Source: Bacillota bacterium (GTDB taxonomy: Bacteria; Bacillota; Desulfitobacteriia; Desulfitobacteriales; JAJXUE01). From it: a DNA stretch of 64,000 nt. The notes beneath the pieces were generated by a model. It saw only the letters and a program-made list of their open reading frames with translations, did no database searches and had not been told where the DNA came from. Within the stretch, counting starts at the first letter, position 1, and every line of letters begins with the position of its first letter. This document shows positions 9,383-18,841 of this stretch, in pieces. The DNA lies in NCBI GenBank assembly GCA_021783135.1, contig JAJXUE010000008.1:1-64000 (forward strand), given 5' to 3'. Both the position numbers and the translations under genes were made by a program.

Positions 9383-10543
9383 TTACTTTTTGAGATGCTT
9401 CTGACGCAGTTCGAATTTGAGGGCCATGCGTTCCTCTGTGCTTAAGCCGTTCATAGCGTCTACCTCAGCGATTTGTGCCTCGTAACTGTCGGCTTCTGCC
9501 TTTAAGTTGTACTTAGCAGCTAAATTCATCGGGTACGCAAACCCCTTGTGGCTATTTTGCTCCTTGGCATCAGCTTCAGCTTTTAGATCCGCTTTTGCTT
9601 GTTCCAAATCAGTTTTCATAGCATCAAGCCGAGCCTGAAGGTCTACTGCCATTGCCTGAAAGTCCACGATTTGTACGTTTTGGCTGGCGTCTTTAACCTC
9701 GCCTTGGGCCTTCGCGGTGAGGTCAGTAGCTGCTTCAACTTGAACTACTTGTTGTTCAGTGGTTTGGTCGCCTTCACCAACACCTTCAACGTTTACATCC
9801 GTCTGTTCACCAGCAACTGTTTCCTCAGATGCAGTTAAGTTGGTTGAACTACTAGCCCCATCAGGGTTGGTCATTGTTTCTTGTAGCCCTTTGGCCTGTA
9901 AGTCATACTTTGCTTCCATAGATGACATGACCGCTGCAATAATTTGGTCGAGTTCCAAGTTAGTTACCTCCTGTTCTTGATCTTGAGACTGGGCTGCCAG
10001 TGACGTGGTAGTGAACGCTGCTTTCTCTGCCAGCAAGATTGCAGCCCCACCGAATACCAACTCGTCACAAACCCTCAGTACGGTTTCACCCTCGTAGAGA
10101 GTGTCCATTACCGGAGTATCGATAGTTTCATAGGAAAAGCCTAAGTCAGCTTGATACTGTTTGATATCTAGTGCTTCATCGGGGAAATCGTAGGCGAAGA
10201 TATGCCCGGAGATAAAAACAGGCAACCCACCGTTGGCTTGGCGGTCACCTACACTAGCGTTTTCGATCATGCCGATTTTGTGTTTAGGCACGTGCTTGTC
10301 CATCAGCAGCGGGTCAAAGTCTACCGCCATACCCTGTAAACTTGCGAGGGCTGGGATGCCATATTCGGCAGGGATGATTACCCGCTTACCGCCAGCACCC
10401 CCTACGGGCTTGTCGGAGGGTACGTCAAAATAGGTGAGCAGACCACTAAACGGCATTTTGTTGGGATGCTCTAACTCGCCCAACTCAATTGAACCGGCTT
10501 GTAGCGAAACTACTTTAAGAATTTGCTTGTCCGTTGTACTCAC
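9383..10543 (-). CDS. Prohead protease with C-terminal scaffold-like coiled coil
   Basis: N-terminal protease-like region plus long Ala/Gln/Glu-rich helical C-terminus; between portal and capsid. Confidence 0.7.
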   Translation of the reverse strand: MSTTDKQILKVVSLQAGSIELGELEHPNKMPFSGLLTYFDVPSDKPVGGAGGKRVIIPAEYGIPALASLQGMAVDFDPLLMDKHVPKHKIGMIENASVGDRQANGGLPVFISGHIFAYDFPDEALDIKQYQADLGFSYETIDTPVMDTLYEGETVLRVCDELVFGGAAILLAEKAAFTTTSLAAQSQDQEQEVTNLELDQIIAAVMSSMEAKYDLQAKGLQETMTNPDGASSSTNLTASEETVAGEQTDVNVEGVGEGDQTTEQQVVQVEAATDLTAKAQGEVKDASQNVQIVDFQAMAVDLQARLDAMKTDLEQAKADLKAEADAKEQNSHKGFAYPMNLAAKYNLKAEADSYEAQIAEVDAMNGLSTEERMALKFELRQKHLKK

Positions 10544-10549
10544 CCCTCC

Positions 10550-12034
10550 CTAACCTTCATCTGTGTTCAAATCCTTGCCCTGAAAGAGTGAATCATTTTT
10601 CGGAGTGGGGGAACCATGCACTCCGTTTTTCCCCTTTTGGGCATCCGTTTTTTGGTCTTCCGGCAGATCACTTGAAGTGTCTGGTTTATTCGGTGAGTTT
10701 TGCTGACCAAAATCCTGGGCAGTAGGAACTTTACCTACGCCAGCAATTGGCCCAAACTTAGCTTGCATATAGGCACGGTAACCGGTTAGGGTTAGATCTC
10801 CGGGTGACATACCTAATCCAGCATCAACGGGGAGGGGGAGGTAGCCTTGCTCGGCTCTAGCTTCATTAACCGTCAAGGTGTCATCTTGGAGCATGATTTG
10901 TTGCACGACCGCAAGTGCCTTTTTGTCCGTCGCGGAAGTAGTGAACTTAAACTTGAACTCAGCTACCTCGTAGATGCCGTATTGACGCAGGAAGTAATCA
11001 TTAATTGAGTTCTCAATCATAGTGGCAATCGGACGAATCGCGGACTCATCGGTGGTGTCGTCCATTTGATCACCGGTACTTCGATTAACTCCGGTAACTA
11101 CACCGAATTTCTGAACGTCAATGCCAAAGGCATTAGCGATTACTTTAATTAGTTGATCTTGCCACTGGATAAATAAACTTTGGTCGGAATCAGCACCAAG
11201 TTCGATTGATGTCGGGGCTTTCGTACCACCTAAGATTGGGAGAGTGCCACGACCCTCGACTTCATCACGCCAATACATCCGAACTTCCTTGACGAACTCA
11301 GGGTCAGCATCTTCGCCTAGATGCAGCAATTTCTTTGGATGAGCCTGGGAAGCAACGTTCCCGGCATAACCCATCGCTGCGAGCAGGTATTCGATCTCCT
11401 GATTTGCCACAGCCATAGGGGGAAGGCCAAAGGGGTCGGAAGTTCGGGGGTCGTACTTGATTACGAATAGTTCTCCCGGTAAGAAATCAACTCTATCGCC
11501 TTGAAGCGACCACTGGGCGTACTTCCTTTGTTGAGGCGAACCATTCCAATCAAGATAAACTTGGAAGGAAGCTGCATCCGAAGGAAACAACAACATCGGA
11601 TGGTCAGGATGCTCGCTCCAATTTTTGACTACAGTCGTAGACCAACCGCACACAAGCATGTCCTCTACCCAACGCTCAAGCATCGATTTCCAAGTATCCT
11701 CACCGTTAGGGGATTGGAAAACACTGTTGAGTGAATCGATTACTTTCTTTTGCTTCGCGGTAGCTTTCACGCCTTGTTTGACAACAACTCCACATTCCAG
11801 ACGCGATACTTGGGACTTGATATACCGGATAGCACGTCTAGGAATCGGTGTTTCCGACAGCTTCCGCAATCTTTGGTAATTCATTTCCGGTTTATCTTGC
11901 GGCATACCCGCATTAGAAATGAAACCACCCCAGAAGTAGGGGTGAGAGAAACCCTTTTGTGGGGGGATTCGACCAAGCATAGCGTCAGCAGCAGCACGAA
12001 GGCGTTGGGACAAGGTCATTCTTTCCTGACTCAA
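10550..12034 (-). CDS. Phage portal protein
   Basis: ORF 10550-12100; likely TTG start at 12034 after a GGGGG-rich RBS; FGLPPMAVANQEIEYLLAAMGYAGNVASQ, ANAFGIDVQKFGVVTGVNRSTGDQM. Confidence 0.9.
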   Translation of the reverse strand: MSQERMTLSQRLRAAADAMLGRIPPQKGFSHPYFWGGFISNAGMPQDKPEMNYQRLRKLSETPIPRRAIRYIKSQVSRLECGVVVKQGVKATAKQKKVIDSLNSVFQSPNGEDTWKSMLERWVEDMLVCGWSTTVVKNWSEHPDHPMLLFPSDAASFQVYLDWNGSPQQRKYAQWSLQGDRVDFLPGELFVIKYDPRTSDPFGLPPMAVANQEIEYLLAAMGYAGNVASQAHPKKLLHLGEDADPEFVKEVRMYWRDEVEGRGTLPILGGTKAPTSIELGADSDQSLFIQWQDQLIKVIANAFGIDVQKFGVVTGVNRSTGDQMDDTTDESAIRPIATMIENSINDYFLRQYGIYEVAEFKFKFTTSATDKKALAVVQQIMLQDDTLTVNEARAEQGYLPLPVDAGLGMSPGDLTLTGYRAYMQAKFGPIAGVGKVPTAQDFGQQNSPNKPDTSSDLPEDQKTDAQKGKNGVHGSPTPKNDSLFQGKDLNTDEG

Positions 12035-12050
12035 ATACTCGCCCCCTTTT

Positions 12051-13706
12051 CTATAATCTTGCAATAACACCGTGACCAGACTTCTTGCGATCTGTTTCAA
12101 TAATTTGAGCCAAGCAATCTAAAATGTCGTCATGCTTGACCTTCGGGAAGTAGGTTAATTGCTCAATCAAATCCATCTGGGTGGGGTGGAAACGGACATA
12201 ACCGTTAGTGACCATCGGTTCGAGGGATTTAATTCGGACTTCTTTCTTAACCGTGGATTTGAACTCTTTAACATTCAGGTAGATCCCGGCCATTGCACTT
12301 CGTTTGCGAACTTCATCCGCGAAGAACTGTTGGAACTGAACGGCTTCAATGGCGACCCACTTGAACGTGAAAGACGTAGTTTTACGGAATAAGTCTTCCA
12401 TGATGGCATCGGGAGCACGTTTCTTGTTGTCAACATTCAGGACATAAAAAATACCCGTCTTGCTTTTCCCCACAACGAGGATTGCCGACGGGTCTGAGCG
12501 TTTTGTTTCCTTTAAGCTAGGGTCTACACCACCGAGAATTTCTAGCTCCTCGATATCGAACTCATCAACGTTGTAGAAGGTGTATGACTTAAAGACTTGA
12601 GTTTCAACATCCACAGGATCATTTTGCAACTCGGTACTAAACGCATACGGGTTTGTGGCCCTTTGTTTCATAATTTCAAGCAATGGCATCCGTTCCGGCC
12701 ACAACACTCTAGCACCTGCCTCCATTGCAGCTTCATGTGCTGTGTAGAAGGTTTGTGCTTTATGGCCAGCGATACGTGCTGCATCGGCAGGAGTGTCGCC
12801 TTCATCTCGGCTGTGGTAAATACGCTGCCATTCGTCCCACAGGTGCATGTTGGTCGGATATTCAAGCAGGGCGGGATAAACTTTGGCTTCCCAATCGGGT
12901 CGCTTATTAATCAGTGTTGCTAGTAGGGATTGGTAATGTAGTATGGTTCCGACCATGATGTAGCAGGATCGCTTCGGATCACCCAGGTTCGTTACTGTTT
13001 GGTCAAACCAGGTTAGCGTCTTAGTAATTTGCTCTGGCGTACTAACATTATCCGGGCCTTCAAGGTCATCGCACAACACGTTAGGGCGTTGGGCTAAGTG
13101 ACGTAACCCACGCAAGGCTTCGCCGGAACCGGCAGCTTGCACCTTACAACCATTGGCAGTAACGATTTCTAACTGATTCCACGTCCGAGTCGTAAGGTCG
13201 CCGAAGTCATTTTTGATGCGTTCGTTTTCTTCGAAGGTGTTCTTGACTACGGCAAGTTGTTGGGCTGCGGTAGCTTGTTTATCGCCGAGCAGAATCCAGT
13301 AATACCGCTGGATGTCCTCGATGTAGCAGACAACCCACACTAAAAAGATGTTTGAGGCAAAGGTTGACTTGGAGTGGGAACGAGCAGCAGCGATAGCGGT
13401 TTTGGAGCCCCACTCGTTAACGGCTATATCGCGTAACATTCCTGTCAGTTCCCAGTGGAAGGGAGGGTTTGGGGTATGGTCTTGCAACAAATCTTGTGGG
13501 CCAGAACCGGAGAAGTAGTTCTTAGCGAACGTCATAATATCTTGATAACCAGCTTCAATCCGTTGTAGCTTAGCGTAGTCGGAGAGAGCGGCATGGTATT
13601 TAAGCATGTCATCCCTGCCGAGTGATCCGGCCTGTTCTAGTTGCTCATACAGGCTAACCTTTTGTTCTAGCAGTTGGATCGCTGCTAGACGTTCCGCAGA
13701 TTTCAT
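12051..13706 (-). CDS. Terminase large subunit
   Basis: 551 aa; ILLGDKQATAAQQ, NVLCDDLEGPDNVSTPEQ (Walker B-like), nuclease-type GGVDPSLKETKRSDPSAILVV and DDILDCLAQ. Confidence 0.93.
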   Translation of the reverse strand: MKSAERLAAIQLLEQKVSLYEQLEQAGSLGRDDMLKYHAALSDYAKLQRIEAGYQDIMTFAKNYFSGSGPQDLLQDHTPNPPFHWELTGMLRDIAVNEWGSKTAIAAARSHSKSTFASNIFLVWVVCYIEDIQRYYWILLGDKQATAAQQLAVVKNTFEENERIKNDFGDLTTRTWNQLEIVTANGCKVQAAGSGEALRGLRHLAQRPNVLCDDLEGPDNVSTPEQITKTLTWFDQTVTNLGDPKRSCYIMVGTILHYQSLLATLINKRPDWEAKVYPALLEYPTNMHLWDEWQRIYHSRDEGDTPADAARIAGHKAQTFYTAHEAAMEAGARVLWPERMPLLEIMKQRATNPYAFSTELQNDPVDVETQVFKSYTFYNVDEFDIEELEILGGVDPSLKETKRSDPSAILVVGKSKTGIFYVLNVDNKKRAPDAIMEDLFRKTTSFTFKWVAIEAVQFQQFFADEVRKRSAMAGIYLNVKEFKSTVKKEVRIKSLEPMVTNGYVRFHPTQMDLIEQLTYFPKVKHDDILDCLAQIIETDRKKSGHGVIARL

Positions 13707-14191
13707 GCATCGTCACTTCGCTTCGTAGTTAACTCAGCATCGATGATTTGTTCTGGCAACGCTTTTGGCGTATCACCAGCCAGTTTGCCAACCTTGCGTT
13801 TTAATTCCAGAATCTCAGCTTTTAAAGCATCTTCAGTCAGCGATTCAGCTTTCGCAGTAACTTCTAAACTGCCACTGACTTCTTTACGGTCAATCAATTT
13901 ACCCCGGTTTTTCAACACTAGCTCTGCAGCACGCGTATTGCCGTTTCTTACTTGTTTTCTCAGGCTTGCGTACAACTCAGGTACGAAGGCATCCTGAGCG
14001 AGTTCGGCATAGTGATTAAGCAGTTCGATGAAGTCGGGATCTGTTTTCCAACGGTACAAAGTGCGTTCGGAACAAGCACATTCCCTGGCGATATCGGCAT
14101 CGCTCAGTCCGTTGGCATCTTTATTAGCAAGCAACTGTGCTGCCAAAACCTTTTCGTCACTGAATCCCTCGGTGCTGAACCTTTCTGCCAT
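13703..14191 (-). CDS. Terminase small subunit (HTH type)
   Basis: SDADIARECACSERTLYRWKTDPDFIELLN helix-turn-helix; overlaps terL start by 4 nt. Confidence 0.8.
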   Translation of the reverse strand: MAERFSTEGFSDEKVLAAQLLANKDANGLSDADIARECACSERTLYRWKTDPDFIELLNHYAELAQDAFVPELYASLRKQVRNGNTRAAELVLKNRGKLIDRKEVSGSLEVTAKAESLTEDALKAEILELKRKVGKLAGDTPKALPEQIIDAELTTKRSDDA

Positions 14192-14226
14192 ATCGCCACC
14201 TCATTTCTGTAGCAGGGAAGTTTTTT

Positions 14227-14409
14227 TTATCTTTCTTTGAAGAAATCTTCTTCGCTACAAACATCCAAGGTTTCTGGAAATATCAATTCACCTTTACAAT
14301 AGTGAAGTATTGCATCATCAATAACTTCAAGTTCGTGATATTTACAAATCATACACCGAGGAAGAATTTCGTTGAATTTGGGAGCGTCCCAATCAATGTT
14401 TTTGTGCAT
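14227..14409 (-). CDS. Small cysteine-containing phage protein
   Basis: 60 aa with CMICKYHE...HYC motif; in packaging operon. Confidence 0.5.
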   Translation of the reverse strand: MHKNIDWDAPKFNEILPRCMICKYHELEVIDDAILHYCKGELIFPETLDVCSEEDFFKER

Positions 14410-14424
14410 GGGGAAGTAGTCCTT

Positions 14425-14847
14425 TCAACCATCTTCGTCTACGTCTACGTCTTCTACCGAAAACTTGTGCTTTGGGTGTCCTGACCAATCACCGAATAAC
14501 CCTTGTTTACGAATATCTTCGATGTAGGGCATTAGTGCTGTCCAAGCAGCGAAAGGCATGTCCCGGCGAATTGTATTACAACGAACACAAGCAGGAAGAA
14601 CATTGTCCTTTGTATGGCCCTTGTCATTATCGATACGGTCAAGCGTCATTCTCGATGGGGTTTCATCACCACAATAAATACAACCGGGAGCAATCATTTC
14701 TTTGACAAATTGTTCGTCTAGGTCGTTTATCAAACCTTTTGAAGCGTCAGCAGCACGGCAGTTTCGGATTATCTGTCCTGGTAAATACACAGGATTATTT
14801 CGCCATTCTTTTCGCTGCTCTTTAAGCTGTTCAGCGGTCTTACTCAT
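14425..14847 (-). CDS. HNH endonuclease upstream of terminase
   Basis: CIYCGDETPSRMTLDRIDNDKGHTKDNVLPACVRCNTIRRDM; likely ATG at 14847 (MSKTAEQLKEQRKEWR). Confidence 0.88.
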   Translation of the reverse strand: MSKTAEQLKEQRKEWRNNPVYLPGQIIRNCRAADASKGLINDLDEQFVKEMIAPGCIYCGDETPSRMTLDRIDNDKGHTKDNVLPACVRCNTIRRDMPFAAWTALMPYIEDIRKQGLFGDWSGHPKHKFSVEDVDVDEDG

Positions 14848-14885
14848 TTCTTTCCTCCAGTTTTGTAGTTCTCCAGAAAAGGACA

Positions 14886-14965
14886 TAAAAAAAAGACCGT
14901 CTAGCATCGGGTCTGGAGAACCCTTAACGTGGAGTAGCTAATTCCACGCTGCTTACGGTCTATCT
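14886..14965 (-). promoter_or_regulatory. Three-way-junction leader structure ending in a U-tract (attenuator-like) upstream of the HNH-terS-terL operon
   Basis: Minus-strand RNA: AGACCGU...[CGUGGA-auuagcuac-UCCACG]...[GGGU-ucuccag-ACCC]...ACGGUCUUUUUUUU. Confidence 0.6.
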
Positions 14966-14978
14966 CAAATATTTACCC

Positions 14979-15023
14979 CTCTAACAACATAGGCACTCTA
15001 CAAGCATGTTGGGGGGTAATTTT
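14979..15023 (+). repeat. Direct repeat copy 1: CTCTAACAAYATAGGCA-N16-GGGGGTARTTTT
   Basis: Same two blocks with identical 33-nt offset recur at 15297-15341. Confidence 0.75.
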
Positions 15024-15035
15024 TAAAATTTATTT

Positions 15036-15291
15036 TCTACGTTATAATAACGTTACTTACGTTTCTATACGTTATAAACGTTATTACTATTACAGAGACA
15101 TTAAAAGACGAACAGACGAAAATGGGAATGTTTAGGTAACGTTATTAACGCTAAGAATCGTTATTTGTGAGAAAAAAATGCTATCGCATTTCTTCCTCAT
15201 GGTTTTTTAAACCGTTTTAATTGTTTTATTAACGGCTAGGCTTAAACAATCTTATAATCGTTATGGACGTTTTTGACGTTATTAACGTTGA
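15036..15291. repeat. Helically phased ACGTT arrays (three clusters)
   Basis: ACGTT/ACGTA-type cores at 15039, 15050, 15059, 15069, 15078; 15139, 15148, 15158; 15258, 15267, 15276, 15285: spacing 9-11 bp inside clusters. Confidence 0.8.
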
Positions 15292-15296
15292 TGTGT

Positions 15297-15341
15297 CTCT
15301 AACAATATAGGCAAGTTAAAGAACCTAGTGGGGGTAGTTTT
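15297..15341 (+). repeat. Direct repeat copy 2: CTCTAACAAYATAGGCA-N16-GGGGGTARTTTT
   Basis: See copy 1 (14979-15023). Confidence 0.75.
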
Positions 15342-15498
15342 ACATTTGGTAATTTGAGGAGTCACATGGCTACGTGGCTTATAACGCATTAGTAGGATAA
15401 TGTGCAGTAAGGCAATAAATTTAATTCTCTCCTTTGTCAGAAGGGTATTTATTCCAAGAGGCCGAAGATAAATAAAAAGGAGATGGGGGGCTACTTGT

Positions 15499-15708
15499 AT
15501 GAATCCTATAAGTGTTAATTTTGGGTTGTTTGGTTTGATTTCTATTTTGAATGTTTTGCTCTGGATTTTGGGTTTTATTTGTTTAATTCAGCTTCTACGT
15601 TTTTTAATTAAAGGTATTAAAGCATTGGACATTTACATTGCTAAAAGCAAGTCAGACCTGGAAATGGAAGTAAAAACTACTCGTATTGATTCTGAAAAGC
15701 AAACCTAA
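15499..15708 (+). CDS. Small membrane protein (N-terminal TM, charged C-terminal tail)
   Basis: RBS aaaggagatgg; 69 aa, hydrophobic N-terminus. Confidence 0.65.
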   Translation: MNPISVNFGLFGLISILNVLLWILGFICLIQLLRFLIKGIKALDIYIAKSKSDLEMEVKTTRIDSEKQT

Positions 15709-15788
15709 TTGTTAATTGCTTACACATTTAGTTTTAAGGAAGTGTACAATAATCCCATTGTCCAAATTGTATCCTGTACATTTTTTCT

Positions 15789-15841
15789 TATACCCGCTAG
15801 TATAAATGCCACCCCAAAAGGGCGGCATTCGTAGGATTATG
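15789..15841 (+). repeat. 53-bp repeat copy 1 with hairpin
   Basis: TATACCCGCTAGTATAAATGCCACCCCAAAAGGGCGGCATTCGTAGGATTATG; one mismatch to copy 2. Confidence 0.9.
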
Positions 15842-15868
15842 CGAAACAAAACTAGGGGAGGGGATTTA

Positions 15869-16054
15869 GTGAATCCAATTGCATTTGACTTTACATTAAT
15901 TGCCCAAGTAATATCTTTTTTAATTGTATCGCTTCTTATTTGCGGAATTATTTATATCTTGGTATTTGTTAGAAGGAAACAAAAACAAGACAAGGAAATT
16001 GTGTCAAAGTTAAACCACATAATTAAACTATTAGAGAATGACAAAAAGATTTAG
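15869..16054 (+). CDS. Small membrane protein with coiled-coil tail
   Basis: GTG start at 15869 after aggggagggg; MNPIAFDFTLIAQVISFLIVSLLICGIIYILVFVRRKQKQDKEIVSKLNHIIKLLENDKKI. Confidence 0.7.
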   Translation: MNPIAFDFTLIAQVISFLIVSLLICGIIYILVFVRRKQKQDKEIVSKLNHIIKLLENDKKI

Positions 16055-16058
16055 TTCA

Positions 16059-16111
16059 TATACCCGCTAGTATAAATGCCACCCCAAAAGGGCGGCATTC
16101 GTAGGATAATG
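16059..16111 (+). repeat. 53-bp repeat copy 2 with hairpin
   Basis: TATACCCGCTAGTATAAATGCCACCCCAAAAGGGCGGCATTCGTAGGATAATG; exactly 270 bp downstream of copy 1. Confidence 0.9.
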
Positions 16112-16285
16112 GGAAGAAATGGTTTATAATGTTAATGAACGTCTTCGCTCGGGAAAAGTCCATTTGAAGGGTAAATTCTCGAAACTTTTTACGGGGTCCA
16201 GTTGTTTAATGAATTTTCCAAGGTTTATATAAACTAAATATTCTCTAAGAGAGGATAAAAATAATATTGAGAGGAGAAAAAGGTA

Positions 16286-16771
16286 ATGAGAAAACAGATT
16301 AAGACTCTAGTGTTAATATTTGGTTTGATAGCACTTGTTACGGGATGTACTAAAGAAACATTAAATGCAAATCAAATAAATCCTATAAACGGGAATGAAA
16401 TCCGTGTTATGACAGTAACAGCTGGTAATTCAAATACAAAAGAAATTACTGACCAAGCCCTTATTAAATCTATTATTAAGAACTTGAATAATATTAAATT
16501 TACAAAACTAAATAAGAATGATGAAGCTAAAGTTATGGATAATGGACAAATATTGATATTAAACTCTACATATACGGTTGAGTTAATGAAGGAAGAACCT
16601 GGAAAGTATCTATCTAACCTAATAGCTATTTCCGAAGACAAGTTGGTGTTAGCTGATTCCAAAACCATGCAGAGCAATGAGAGAACAGTTTCATATCTCA
16701 ATGAAAACGATAAAGCATCATTAAACTCCGTGAAAGAGATTTATTCGTTGCTCAAATTGGCAGAGAAGTAA
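16286..16771 (+). CDS. Lipoprotein
   Basis: Signal peptide with lipobox LVTGC; RBS agaggag. Confidence 0.75.
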   Translation: MRKQIKTLVLIFGLIALVTGCTKETLNANQINPINGNEIRVMTVTAGNSNTKEITDQALIKSIIKNLNNIKFTKLNKNDEAKVMDNGQILILNSTYTVELMKEEPGKYLSNLIAISEDKLVLADSKTMQSNERTVSYLNENDKASLNSVKEIYSLLKLAEK

Positions 16772-16927
16772 GTTTACGTGTTGAAATTACTTGTTAGAAG
16801 AATTTCGCATTGTTCTTATAATCTACCAATTAATGAACAAAGAGTACATTGTTTTAGAATAGCAATTTCCCGAAAGTTTAAAAAACTTTATTCGGTCGTG
16901 TATCTATTTTATAAGGAGTTACCATTA

Positions 16928-17497
16928 ATGAGCATTGAAAATAAGAATGTATACCCTGACTGTCCAACAATTATCAGAACGATTGAGGTAGGCGGTCTTA
17001 CGAAATTCCAGCTTATCCAAAAGTTGCAACAACACTCCGTTTTGATGAATGAGTCTGCAGAGAGGCTATTCGCTGATAATAAGTTTACCACATCTGATTT
17101 AACATATTTCCTGAAGACCGTAGAACTGACCGTTCGTGACCTTGGCTTTGCCGAGGGAGCTACTACAGCTCAAATCTTTAAAAGAGCGAGCGAGGTTGGT
17201 TTGGATCTATGTCCGCTTGAACTAGGACCTCGCATGAGATTCCAGTATCTGGACCAACCTGAAGGTTATTTGGGAAAACCTTCCCTTCCACATCAAGCTC
17301 CGTACGGGTCTATCACAATAGCATCAGAGGTACTAAGTGAAGATGAAGACTTTCCGAAAGGCTTCTATCTGAGACGAATCGACGGCGTGTTGTGGTTGCG
17401 TGGATATCGTGCTAAGCAGACGTATGTTTGGAAACCTGATGACCATTTAATCTTTTTGTCAAACAAAGAAGAGTCTGCAATAAATCATGGGGAATAG
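16928..17497 (+). CDS. Conserved soluble protein of unknown function (LGLCPLELxPxxRxQYLDQPEG...FYLRRxDGVLWLRGYRA family)
   Basis: ATG at 16928 with RBS aaggag; recognisable conserved motifs recalled from many bacterial proteins. Confidence 0.7.
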   Translation: MSIENKNVYPDCPTIIRTIEVGGLTKFQLIQKLQQHSVLMNESAERLFADNKFTTSDLTYFLKTVELTVRDLGFAEGATTAQIFKRASEVGLDLCPLELGPRMRFQYLDQPEGYLGKPSLPHQAPYGSITIASEVLSEDEDFPKGFYLRRIDGVLWLRGYRAKQTYVWKPDDHLIFLSNKEESAINHGE

Positions 17498-17710
17498 ATT
17501 AAAAGGGATATTGGGCCGTTCTCAGGGTCCTAGTTTAGGACTGCTTTGAAGGTAATTCTTTGTGCAGAAAATTGATAAAATAACTTCCGATTGTTCTTAC
17601 AATGCACCAAATAATGGTTGCCGAGATGAAGCTTGCGAAGTACGATAATGTGTACCTTCTAATGATCGGTGATTCAATTTGCAAATCCCAAGCAAAAATA
17701 ATTTCCAGAG

Positions 17711-18112
17711 ATGGAAGCAACGGGAGGGGTTGTGAAATTGCAAAAAGCACAAAAACGAATTGCAATTACAATTATAGCTATCGTGCTTTCGCTAGGTATT
17801 TTAGGTTCTGTATTATTTATGGCGTATTATGTTCATAACCAAACAATATTAAGAGATTTAACTGCCGCGTCGACACCTTCACACAGTGTTATTAATGCCG
17901 CAGAGGTTGCAATATCAGCAAACTCCAAAGTCAATACGAAAGACATTAAGGTAGTTAGTGTGCGGACAATCAAGAGTAGAGACTGGTTTATTTTGTACAA
18001 GATTAAAAACTCAAAAGGCTTTTGGGTCCCCTTAGAGGTAGACGCCAATTACGGAGTAGAAGTGACTGAAACCGTAAGCGGTCAATTCCACTCATATTTC
18101 CATCGGTATTAG
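17711..18112 (+). CDS. Membrane-anchored hypothetical protein
   Basis: 133 aa, one N-terminal TM segment (ITIIAIVLSLGILGSVLFMAYYV). Confidence 0.65.
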   Translation: MEATGGVVKLQKAQKRIAITIIAIVLSLGILGSVLFMAYYVHNQTILRDLTAASTPSHSVINAAEVAISANSKVNTKDIKVVSVRTIKSRDWFILYKIKNSKGFWVPLEVDANYGVEVTETVSGQFHSYFHRY

Positions 18113-18280
18113 AGCCATAAATTTGTCTTTTGAGGCGTTAGTAATAGATGAAATGACTTTCACGAATTCCTATTCCCCACAGTTATCTCCCAAAATGCTA
18201 ACTTCAGAAAATTCTTAAACCGTGACTCAGACCGTTGTAATAACATGGTAACTAGATGCTTGCTGTTGGGGGAAGTGTTA

Positions 18281-18841
18281 ATGTTAAAAGATAAGGCGAG
18301 ATTTCTAATGGTGTTAGTTGTTATTCTACTGTTAATCGGGTTTTACGGATTTGCCGTTTTTACTAATAGTAAATCATACATTGCGAACAAAGATTTAACG
18401 CACGATGAACTAACAAAATGTATTGACCAATACTGGTTTCAGGGTAAACCAATAAACTTTACTATTGAGTTAGAAAAAGATGTTGACAACCTGCATTTAC
18501 TGCTTTTGTCATACCAACCAACTCCGAATTTTCCTCAAGTGACTGGACTAGCAGTGTTTAAACGTCTGCCAAATAATAAATACAAATATGATATTTTCTT
18601 TCAAGGGTCTTCTTTGAGTCAAAGTTCCCAAACGGTAGTGGTTACAAATGAAGGGTCTAATTTAGAGAAACAATATGGCGTTTTTTACGGCATGATTGCC
18701 GATAATCAGCCAACCAGGTATTTATTTACGATTAATGGCGGCAAAGAATTTATTGATACTTTCAAAAAAAATAAGTATTTTATAAACGTATATGATTTAA
18801 ACCATCATAATGGTTTTGCCATGCAACCAATTGATAACTAG
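18281..18841 (+). CDS. Membrane-anchored hypothetical protein
   Basis: ATG at 18281; N-terminal TM (FLMVLVVILLLIGFYGFAVF). Confidence 0.65.
   Translation: MLKDKARFLMVLVVILLLIGFYGFAVFTNSKSYIANKDLTHDELTKCIDQYWFQGKPINFTIELEKDVDNLHLLLLSYQPTPNFPQVTGLAVFKRLPNNKYKYDIFFQGSSLSQSSQTVVVTNEGSNLEKQYGVFYGMIADNQPTRYLFTINGGKEFIDTFKKNKYFINVYDLNHHNGFAMQPIDN

Noticed and set aside
14979-15341. CRISPR array
   Set aside because: Repeats are short (ACGTT cores with about 10-bp spacing) or only two copies; no repeat-spacer structure and no cas genes in the window.
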